In this document: piece after piece, positions 57,854-64,000 of the stretch | Layout: each line of letters starts with the position of its first letter | How positions within the stretch are numbered: the stretch's first letter is position 1 | Assembly: GCF_008386575.1 (NCBI RefSeq) | Contig: NZ_VUOA01000006.1 | Span: 93,138-157,137 of the forward strand | Reading direction: 5' to 3' | Source of the DNA: Salinarimonas soli | Lineage (GTDB): Bacteria > Pseudomonadota > Alphaproteobacteria > Rhizobiales > Beijerinckiaceae | Length of the DNA stretch: 64,000 nt | Position numbers and translations under genes: made by a program | Notes under the pieces: generated by a model | What the model was told of the DNA's origin: nothing | Seen by the model: only the letters and a program-made list of their open reading frames with translations | Database searches by the model: none

Positions 57854-59148
57854 GCGCGCCCCTGCCGCAGGCGCCCCGGGTGCGGGGCTGGTGCCCCGGC
57901 GTGCGCCGGCCCATGGAGACCGGCGACGGGCTCCTGGTGCGCGTCCACCCGCCGGGCGGCGTGCTCGGGGCGGACGAGGCGCGTCTCGTGGCGGAGGCTG
58001 CGCGCACCTTCGGCAACGGGCTTCTCGACGTGACGGCCCGGGGCAATCTCCAGATCCGGGGCGTGCGACCGGCGACCTACCCCGCCCTCCTAGCGCGCCT
58101 CGACGAGGCGGGCCTCGTGGAGCCCGAGGGCGACGGCCCCAACCGGCTCACCCTCGTCTCGCCCTTCAGCGGCATCGATCCCGCCGAGCGCCTCGACGCC
58201 CGCCCCCTCGCGGCAGCCGTGGAGGAGGCGGCGGACGTGCGCGACCTGCCGGGCAAGGTGTTCGTCGCGGTCGACGGCGGCGGGATCATGCCGCTCGTGG
58301 GCTCGGGCGCCGACATCGTTCTCACCGCCGTGGCCGGTCCCACCCCGATCGCGGTCGGCCTCGCCGCGCCGGAGGGCCCGCGCTGGATCGGCGCGACCCG
58401 GGCCGGGGACGCGCCCGAAGTCGTCCGCGCGCTGCTGCAGGGCTTCGCGGCCCTGCGGCGCGACGGGCGCACGGGGGTCGGACGGATCCGCGATCTGGAC
58501 GAGGCCCAACGGGCGGTGCTCGCCGCCCGCGTGGCCCTGGCGCCCAGGGACGCGCCCCCGCTCCGCCCCGCCTGCCCCCGCACAGGGCTGGTGCCCTCCC
58601 ACGGCGGCACGCTCGCGCTTCTCGCCGCTCTCGCTTTCGGCCGCTGCAACGCGGATCAGCTCGCCCGCGCCGCGGACTGGAGCCGGGCTCATGGCTCCGG
58701 CGAGATCCGTCCGTCGCCGAGCCGGGGCCTGGTCCTGCCGGGTATCCCGGATCCGGGCATTATCCTCCGCGAGGCCGAGGCCGCGGGCTTCATCGTCGAT
58801 CCCGCCGATCCCCGCCTCGCCGTCTCGGCCTGCCCCGGCGCGCCCTCCTGCGGCGCCGGGCGGGTGCCAGCGCCGAGCGATGCTGCGCCTCTGGCGGAGG
58901 CCGCGTCGCACCTCCTCGCGGCGGGGCTCTCGCTTCACGTGTCGGGCTGCCCGAAGGGCTGCGCCCATCCGGGCCGGGCGGATGTCACCCTCGTGGGGCA
59001 GGAGGACGGTTGCTATGGCCTCGTGCCAGGGGGTACGGCCCGCGATCCGGCGGTCCTCCGCCTCTCCCTCGACGAGGTGATGACCCGTCTTCGCGAAGCT
59101 CCGACGCCCGGTGAGCTCGCCCGCGCCCTCCGGGAGCCCGCGCTATGA
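57850..59148 (+). CDS. cobG: CobG, precorrin-3B synthase
   Basis: 432-aa iron-sulfur monooxygenase of the aerobic B12 route. It resembles nitrite/sulfite reductase. A siroheme-reductase-like N-terminal half (LLDVTARGNLQIRGV) is followed by the two cysteine motifs for a 4Fe-4S cluster, SACPGAPSCGAG and VSGCPKGCAHPG. Its presence shows an oxygen-dependent pathway. It is coupled to cobN and cobH by ATGA overlaps. Confidence 0.95.
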   Translation: MSAPLPQAPRVRGWCPGVRRPMETGDGLLVRVHPPGGVLGADEARLVAEAARTFGNGLLDVTARGNLQIRGVRPATYPALLARLDEAGLVEPEGDGPNRLTLVSPFSGIDPAERLDARPLAAAVEEAADVRDLPGKVFVAVDGGGIMPLVGSGADIVLTAVAGPTPIAVGLAAPEGPRWIGATRAGDAPEVVRALLQGFAALRRDGRTGVGRIRDLDEAQRAVLAARVALAPRDAPPLRPACPRTGLVPSHGGTLALLAALAFGRCNADQLARAADWSRAHGSGEIRPSPSRGLVLPGIPDPGIILREAEAAGFIVDPADPRLAVSACPGAPSCGAGRVPAPSDAAPLAEAASHLLAAGLSLHVSGCPKGCAHPGRADVTLVGQEDGCYGLVPGGTARDPAVLRLSLDEVMTRLREAPTPGELARALREPAL

Positions 59149-59777
59149 CCGAGCGCCTCGATTACGTCCGCGAGGGCGCCGAGATTTATCGCCGCTCCTT
59201 CGCGATCATTCGCGCCGAGGCCGACCTCTCGCGCTTTCACGGCACGGCGGAGCGGGTCGTCGTGCGCATGATCCACGCCTGCGGCATGACGGACCTGCCC
59301 CGCGACGTGGAGATGTCGCCCGATTTCGCCGAGACGGCCGAGGCCGCGCTCAGGGCCGGCGCCCCGATCCTGTGCGACGCCAAGATGGTGGCGAACGGGG
59401 TCACGCGGGCGCGCCTGCCCGCCGGCAACGACGTGATCTGCACCCTCGACGACCCGCGCGTGCCGGGGCTCGCCGCGCAGATGGGCAACACCCGCTCCGC
59501 CGCCGCGCTCGACTTGTGGCGCGAGCGGCTGGCGGGCGCCCTCGTGGTGGTGGGCAACGCGCCCACCGCGCTCTTCCGGCTCCTCGAGATGATGAACGAG
59601 GGCGCACCTAAGCCCGCGGCCGTGATCGGCATCCCGGTGGGCTTCATCGGCGCCGCCGAGTCCAAGGAGGCGCTCGCCCGCGACGGCCGGGTGCCCTTCG
59701 TGGTGGTGCACGGGCGGCGGGGCGGCTCGGCGATGGCGGCGGCAGCCGTCAACGCGCTTGCCAACCCGGTGGAGTAG
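59145..59777 (+). CDS. cobH: CobH, precorrin-8X methylmutase
   Basis: 210-aa methylmutase moving the C11 methyl to C12 to form hydrogenobyrinic acid. The family motifs VRMIHACGMTDLPRDVEMSP (catalytic His), APILCDAKMVANGV and AVIGIPVGFIGAAESKEAL are intact. It overlaps cobG (ATGA) and lies 8 nt before cobI. Length matches the family. Confidence 0.97.
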   Translation: MTERLDYVREGAEIYRRSFAIIRAEADLSRFHGTAERVVVRMIHACGMTDLPRDVEMSPDFAETAEAALRAGAPILCDAKMVANGVTRARLPAGNDVICTLDDPRVPGLAAQMGNTRSAAALDLWRERLAGALVVVGNAPTALFRLLEMMNEGAPKPAAVIGIPVGFIGAAESKEALARDGRVPFVVVHGRRGGSAMAAAAVNALANPVE

Positions 59778-59785
59778 GGCGCGCG

Positions 59786-60523
59786 ATGAGCGACGCGATC
59801 CGCCTCTTCGGGTTAGGGTTAGGCCCCGGCAACCCGGACCTCATGACCGTGCGGGCCCGCGGCATCCTGGAGCGCGCCGACCGGCTCGCCCACTTCTGCA
59901 AGAAGGGGCGGCGCGGCAACGCCCGCACCATCGCGGACGCGGTTCTCGGCGCGGACCCGGCCCGCGAGATCGCCATGGTCTATCCCGTCACCACGGAGAT
60001 CCCCGCCGACCATCCGGACTACGCGGCGGCGCTGAACCCCTTCTACGAGGACTGCGCCGCCCGCCTCCTCGCCGAGGCCGAGGCGGGGCGGATCGTGGCG
60101 GTGCTCTGCGAGGGCGACCCGTTCTTCTACGGCTCGTTCATGCATCTGTGGCGGCGCCTGCGCGACCGGGTGGCGATCGAGGTCGTGCCCGCCGTGACGG
60201 GGATGTCCGGCGCCTGGACGCGCGCGGACGCGCCCATCACCTGGGGCGACGACGTGCTCACGGTCCTGCCCGCGACGCTGCCGGGCAACGATCTCGCCCG
60301 GCGCCTCGCGGCCACCGACGCCGCCGTGATCATGAAGCTCGGCCGGCACCTCCCGAAGGTGCGCGCGGCGCTGGGCGAGGCAGGCCTCCTGGAACGCGCC
60401 ATCTACGTCGAGCGCGCCACCATGGCAGGCGAGCGCGTGGTGCCGCTGTCGGACCTGCCGGAGGACGAGGACGCACCCTACTTCTCCATGATCATCGTGC
60501 CAGGCTCAGGGAGGCGCGTATGA
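59786..60523 (+). CDS. cobI: CobI, precorrin-2 C20-methyltransferase
   Basis: 245-aa SAM-dependent methyltransferase of the tetrapyrrole methylase fold. The N-terminal GLGLGPGNPDLMTVRA, the SAM-binding LCEGDPFFYGSFMHL and VEVVPAVTGMSGA-like VVPAVTGMSGA are diagnostic for the C20 enzyme. It overlaps cobJ by 4 nt (ATGA). No anomalies. Confidence 0.96.
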   Translation: MSDAIRLFGLGLGPGNPDLMTVRARGILERADRLAHFCKKGRRGNARTIADAVLGADPAREIAMVYPVTTEIPADHPDYAAALNPFYEDCAARLLAEAEAGRIVAVLCEGDPFFYGSFMHLWRRLRDRVAIEVVPAVTGMSGAWTRADAPITWGDDVLTVLPATLPGNDLARRLAATDAAVIMKLGRHLPKVRAALGEAGLLERAIYVERATMAGERVVPLSDLPEDEDAPYFSMIIVPGSGRRV

Positions 60524-61281
60524 CAGGCGTCCTCACCGTGGTGGGCCTAGGCCCCGGCGACGCGCGCTGGCTCACGCCCGCGGCCTCGGCGGCGCTCGCG
60601 GAGGCGACGGATCTCGTCGGCTACGGCCCCTATCTCGACCGCGCGCCAGAGCGGCCCGGCCAGCGGCGGCATGCGTCCGACAACCGGGTCGAGATCGACC
60701 GGGCGCGCTTCGCCCTCGATCTCGCAGCGGCGGGAAACCGGGTGGCGGTGGTGTCGGGCGGCGATCCGGGCGTCTTCGCCATGGCGGCGGCCGTCTTCGA
60801 GGCACTGGAGGGCGGCGACCCGGCGTGGCGCGCCATCAATATCCGCGTGGAGCCCGGCGTCACGGCGATGCTTGCCGCCGCGGCCCGGGTCGGCGCGCCG
60901 CTCGGGGGCGATTTCTGCGCCATGTCGCTCTCCGACAACCTCAAGCCATGGGAGGTGATCGAGACGCGGCTTCGCGCGGCGCTCGGTGCGGATTTCGTCG
61001 TGGCGCTCTACAACCCGATCTCGAAGGCGCGCCCCTGGCAGCTCGGCCGCGCGCTGGCGCTCGCGGCCGAGTTCCGCCATCCCGCGACCCCCGTGATCAT
61101 GGCCCGCGCGGTGGGGCGGGCGGACGAGGGCGTCCGCGTCGTGCCGCTGGCGCAAGCCGACGCGGCCTCGGCCGACATGTCGACCCTCGTCATGATCGGC
61201 GCCAGCACCACGCGGCTCATCGAACGCGAGGGCGCCGCGCCTTACGTCTACACGCCCCGCGTTTACGGGGTGCGCCCGTGA
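60520..61281 (+). CDS. cobJ: CobJ, precorrin-3B C17-methyltransferase
   Basis: 253-aa methyltransferase catalysing ring contraction with C17 methylation. Signature stretches are VVGLGPGDARWLTPAA, VVSGGDPGVFAMAAAV, HDF-like LGGDFCAMSLSDNLKPWEVI and ALYNPISKARPWQLGRA. The 3' end overlaps the convergent cobK end by 19 nt. It is the last gene of the riboswitch-led plus-strand run. Confidence 0.96.
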   Translation: MTGVLTVVGLGPGDARWLTPAASAALAEATDLVGYGPYLDRAPERPGQRRHASDNRVEIDRARFALDLAAAGNRVAVVSGGDPGVFAMAAAVFEALEGGDPAWRAINIRVEPGVTAMLAAAARVGAPLGGDFCAMSLSDNLKPWEVIETRLRAALGADFVVALYNPISKARPWQLGRALALAAEFRHPATPVIMARAVGRADEGVRVVPLAQADAASADMSTLVMIGASTTRLIEREGAAPYVYTPRVYGVRP

Positions 61282-62015
61282 CGCTCATCGAGCCAAGCCA
61301 GCGCCTCGGTGACAGCCGCCACCTCCGTGACGCCCGCCGGTTTCTCCGGCCGGGCGACGAGCACCACGGGGATGTCCAGCGCCCGGGCCGCCGCGATCTT
61401 CGGATAGGTGGCGCCGCCGCCGGAATTCTTGGTGACGAGCACGTCGATGCGGTGCGTTTGCATCAGGGCGCGCTCCGCCGCCTCGTCGAAGGGGGCGCGG
61501 TCGCGGATGGCGATGACGTTCGGCACCGGCAGGGCGTCGTCGATGGGCTCGATGGTGCGCACCACGTAGGCATGCTGCGGGGCCGCCGCGAAGGGGCGCA
61601 GCTCCAGGCGCCCGACCGTGAGGAAAGCCCGCCGCGGCGCCTCGCCCAGGGCCCGCACGGCGTCCGCCATGGTTGCGACCTCGCGCCAGCGATCGCCGGC
61701 CTGCGGCCTCCAGGGCGGACGGCGCAGCGCCAGCAGAAGCACGCCAGCGTCGTCGCAGGCCTTGGCCGCGTTGTGGGACATCACCGCCGCAAACGGGTGC
61801 GTCGCGTCGATGACGGCTTCCATCCGCTCATCGCGCAGGAACCGCGCGAGCCCCTCCGGGCCGCCGAAGCCGCCGATGCGGGTCGGGATCGGCAGGTGGC
61901 GCGGCTCGCTGGTGCGGCCGGCAAGCGACAGCAGCGGCTGAAAGCGGCCCTGCCCGGCGAGCGCCCTCGCGAGCCCCGAGGCTTCCGTGGTGCCGCCCAG
62001 AATAAGGATGCGCAT
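61263..62015 (-). CDS. cobK: CobK, precorrin-6A reductase
   Basis: 250-aa NADPH-dependent reductase. The N-terminal ILILGGTTEASGLARAL, IDATHPFAAVMSHNA, LTVGRLELRPF and VTKNSGG match CobK/CbiJ. Unlike most of its pathway neighbours it is on the minus strand, between cobJ and cobL. Its ATG (62015 to 62013) shares the palindrome CATG with the cobL start, so its promoter must lie inside cobL. Length is normal. Confidence 0.95.
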   Translation of the reverse strand: MRILILGGTTEASGLARALAGQGRFQPLLSLAGRTSEPRHLPIPTRIGGFGGPEGLARFLRDERMEAVIDATHPFAAVMSHNAAKACDDAGVLLLALRRPPWRPQAGDRWREVATMADAVRALGEAPRRAFLTVGRLELRPFAAAPQHAYVVRTIEPIDDALPVPNVIAIRDRAPFDEAAERALMQTHRIDVLVTKNSGGGATYPKIAAARALDIPVVLVARPEKPAGVTEVAAVTEALAWLDERHGRTP

Positions 62016-63261
62016 GAACGCCTTGTCGCCGAAAGCTGACGTGGAGTCGAGCGCCGCCCGCCCCTGGCTCGCCATCGTGGGCGTGGGCGAGGACGGGCGC
62101 GCGGGGCTTTCCCCCGCCGCGCTCCGCGCTCTGGAGACCGCGACCTTGGTGGTGGGCGGCGCGCGGCATCTCGCGCTCGTCGCGCCGATCGCGGCGCCGA
62201 CGCTCGCTTGGCCCTCCCCGATCGCGGACGGCTACGGCGCGATCCTGGCCCGGCGCGGCGAGGCCGTGTGCGTGCTCGCCACGGGGGACCCGTTCAATCA
62301 TGGCGTCGGCGCGGAGCTCGCCCGCCTGATCCCGGCGGACGAGATCGTGTGCCATCCGGGGCCGTCCGCCTTCACGCTCGCCGCCGCCCGCATGGGCTGG
62401 TCGCTGCCCGAATGCGCCTGCGTGAGCCTGCACGGGCGGGCCCTGGAGCGGATCATCCCCCTGCTCCAGCCCGGTGCCCGCCTCCTCGCCCTGTCCTGGG
62501 ACGGCACGACGCCCGCGCGGCTGGCCGCGCTGCTGGACGAGCGCGGCATGGGCGGGTCGAAGCTCACCGTGCTGGAGGCCATGGGCGGGCCGCGCGAGCG
62601 GGTGCGGACGGCGGACGCGGCGGGCTTCGCCCTCGGAGACGTCGACCCGCTCAACACGATCGCGCTCCAGGTCGAGGCGCCTCTGACGGCGCGCGTCGTA
62701 ACCCTCGCGCCGGGGCTCGACGATGCCTGGTTCGCCAATGACGGCCAGCTCACGAAATCGGAGATGCGTGCCATGACGCTGGCCGCCCTGGCGCCGCGCG
62801 CCGGCGAGCTCCTATGGGACGTCGGCGCGGGGGCGGGATCGGTCGCCATCGAATGGTGCCTGAGCCATCCCCGCAATCGCTGCCTTGCGATCGAGGAGCG
62901 GGCCGAGCGCGCCGAGCGGGCGCGGGGCAACGCCCTCCAGCTCGGCGCGGTCGGCGTGGAGGTCCGCGTCGGCCAAGCGCCGGGGGCCCTGGCCGATCTC
63001 CCTCCGCCTGACGCCGTGTTCATCGGCGGGGGCGCGCACGAGGCGGGGGTGTTCGAGGCCTGCTGGGGCGCCCTGAAACCCGGCGGACGGCTCGTGATCA
63101 ACGCCGTCACCCTGGAGACGGAGGCGCGGCTCGCCGCGCTCCATGGCGCCTATGGCGGCCTCATGCGACGCATCGCGCTCTCGCGCCTGGAGCGGGTCGG
63201 CTCCATGCACGGCTGGCGGGCCGCGATGCCTGTGACGCAATGGCTGGTGACGAAGCCATGA
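62014..63261 (+). CDS. cobL: CobL, precorrin-6Y C5,15-methyltransferase (decarboxylating)
   Basis: 415-aa bifunctional enzyme. The N-terminal CbiE-like methylase domain has [25 protein letters not shown] and [16 protein letters not shown]. The C-terminal CbiT-like domain has [14 protein letters not shown] and [14 protein letters not shown]. An AAGGA site 5 nt before ATG 62014 decides the start. The gene begins on the same CATG as the divergent cobK and is followed by cobE with a 4-nt overlap. Confidence 0.95.
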   Translation: MNALSPKADVESSAARPWLAIVGVGEDGRAGLSPAALRALETATLVVGGARHLALVAPIAAPTLAWPSPIADGYGAILARRGEAVCVLATGDPFNHGVGAELARLIPADEIVCHPGPSAFTLAAARMGWSLPECACVSLHGRALERIIPLLQPGARLLALSWDGTTPARLAALLDERGMGGSKLTVLEAMGGPRERVRTADAAGFALGDVDPLNTIALQVEAPLTARVVTLAPGLDDAWFANDGQLTKSEMRAMTLAALAPRAGELLWDVGAGAGSVAIEWCLSHPRNRCLAIEERAERAERARGNALQLGAVGVEVRVGQAPGALADLPPPDAVFIGGGAHEAGVFEACWGALKPGGRLVINAVTLETEARLAALHGAYGGLMRRIALSRLERVGSMHGWRAAMPVTQWLVTKP

Positions 63262-63641
63262 TCGTGGCGGGCGTAGGATTCAGGGGCGGCGCGGGCGCGG
63301 ACGAGATCGTCGCGCTCGTGGAGCGCGCGCTCGCGCTCGCCGCAGCGCCGCGCGGCGACCTCGCCCGCCTCGCCACGGTGCAGGCGCTCGCCGACGCACC
63401 CGCCTTCCAGGATGCCGCCCGCCGCCTCGCGGCGGCGGGCCTGGGCGTCGACGAGATTGCGTTGCAAGGAGCCGACGCGCGGGTGCTGACCCGCTCGGAG
63501 CGCTCGCTCAAAGCCCACGGCGTCGGCTCGGTGGCGGAAGCCGCGGCCCTCGCTGCCGCCGGCTTCGGGAGCACGCTCCTTCTGGCACGCATCTCCTCTC
63601 CCGCCGCCACCTGCGCGCTCGCACGGGGGAACCTCCCGTGA
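63258..63641 (+). CDS. cobE: CobE, cobalamin biosynthesis protein (CbiG C-terminal-like)
   Basis: 127-aa protein resembling the C-terminal CbiG/CobE domain ([41 protein letters not shown]-like [31 protein letters not shown]). Its role in the aerobic pathway is required but biochemically unclear. It starts at ATG 63258 within the cobL stop (ATGA) and overlaps cobM (GTGA). Confidence 0.92.
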   Translation: MIVAGVGFRGGAGADEIVALVERALALAAAPRGDLARLATVQALADAPAFQDAARRLAAAGLGVDEIALQGADARVLTRSERSLKAHGVGSVAEAAALAAAGFGSTLLLARISSPAATCALARGNLP

Positions 63642-64000
63642 CCGTGCATTTCATCGGCGCCGGTCCGGGCGCCCCCGATCTCATCACCGTGCGGGGCCGG
63701 GCGCTCATCGAGCGCTGCCCCGTCTGCCTCTATGCGGGTTCCATCGTTCCGTCCGACATCTTGGCCTGGTGCCCGCCCGGCGCCCGGCGCATCGACACGG
63801 CTCCCCTCGACCTCGACGCCATCGTGGCGGAGTTCGTTCGGGCGCACGAGGCCGGGGAGGACGTGGCGCGGCTCCATTCGGGGGACCTCTCGGTGTGGAG
63901 CGCCATGGGCGAGCAGCTGCGCCGCCTCGACGCGCTCGGCATTCCCTACACGATCACGCCGGGCGTCCCCTCCTTCGCGGCGGCCGCTGCAGCGCTCGGG
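63638..64000 (+). CDS. cobM: CobM, precorrin-4 C11-methyltransferase (cut by window end)
   Basis: The first 121 codons are seen; the gene runs past the window end. GTG start at 63638 overlaps the cobE stop by 4 nt (GTGA). The N-terminus [39 protein letters not shown] and [17 protein letters not shown] are diagnostic of the C11-methyltransferase. It would act between CobJ and CobF in corrin-ring methylation. Confidence 0.93.
   Translation, partial: MTVHFIGAGPGAPDLITVRGRALIERCPVCLYAGSIVPSDILAWCPPGARRIDTAPLDLDAIVAEFVRAHEAGEDVARLHSGDLSVWSAMGEQLRRLDALGIPYTITPGVPSFAAAAAALG

Noticed and set aside
1-64000. tRNA, rRNA, CRISPR array, transposase or prophage genes
   Set aside because: Looked for characteristic tRNA arms, regular spaced repeats and transposase or integrase motifs on both strands by eye; none was convincing.

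Overview
The window is very GC-rich, gene-dense DNA with tightly overlapping operons. It reads like an alphaproteobacterial chromosome, most likely Hyphomicrobiales, in or near Methylobacteriaceae. Supporting signs are the aerobic (CobG/CobN) B12 pathway with Pseudomonas-type cob gene order, a fused UreA-UreB subunit, DUF2336 and BKACE proteins, branched-chain-type ABC transporters and palindromic GC-rich interspersed repeats. No tRNA, rRNA, CRISPR array, prophage or insertion sequence was recognised. The genus is inference.

Layout. 1-5 kb: a ribose-type sugar ABC operon (minus) divergent from a LacI regulator, with a clear operator, a candidate promoter and a possible leader ORF between them. 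5-11.4 kb: an MFS transporter, a DUF2336 protein, a LuxR regulator, a PfkB kinase divergent from a GntR/UTRA regulator, and a single-domain response regulator. 11.4-20 kb: a urease cluster (minus) in the order ureD, fused ureAB, vapB, vapC, an FmdE-like secreted protein, ureC, an unknown membrane protein, ureE with a long His tail, ureF, ureG and a HupE/UreJ transporter. A DUF2059 gene on the opposite strand sits between ureF and ureG. 20-22 kb: a TAXI-type binding protein coupled to a membrane-anchored Sel1-like protein. 22.3-27.7 kb: xdhA-xdhB-xdhC-guaD, a coupled purine oxidation operon in which xdhC carries an in-frame palindromic repeat element.

28-46 kb: a methyl-accepting chemotaxis protein, a PfkB kinase, a liv-type ABC transporter and a beta-oxidation operon (thiolase, two SDRs, MaoC hydratase, and a small/large acyl-CoA dehydrogenase pair). 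Next come a BKACE enzyme and a 3-hydroxyacyl-CoA dehydrogenase. Two inverted copies of a roughly 155-bp repeat with 39-bp terminal inverted repeats lie here. A short island of small uncharacterised genes follows.

46-64 kb: a Nudix protein and a hydratase-like enzyme, then a large cobalamin locus. cobC, cobQ, cobO and cobP are on the minus strand. On the plus strand a cobalamin riboswitch precedes hupE, DUF1636, cobW, cobN, cobG, cobH, cobI and cobJ. cobK (minus) is divergent from cobL-cobE-cobM, and cobM runs off the window.

Taken together, guanine deaminase, xanthine dehydrogenase and urease could serve the start and end of purine-nitrogen recovery. The liv transporter and beta-oxidation genes look like uptake and catabolism of an unidentified acid. 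The two HupE/UreJ paralogues sit with a nickel enzyme and a cobalt cofactor pathway respectively. The most unusual items are the toxin-antitoxin pair plus FmdE-like gene inside the urease operon, the repeat element translated inside xdhC, and a Walker A Lys-to-Arg change in LivF.
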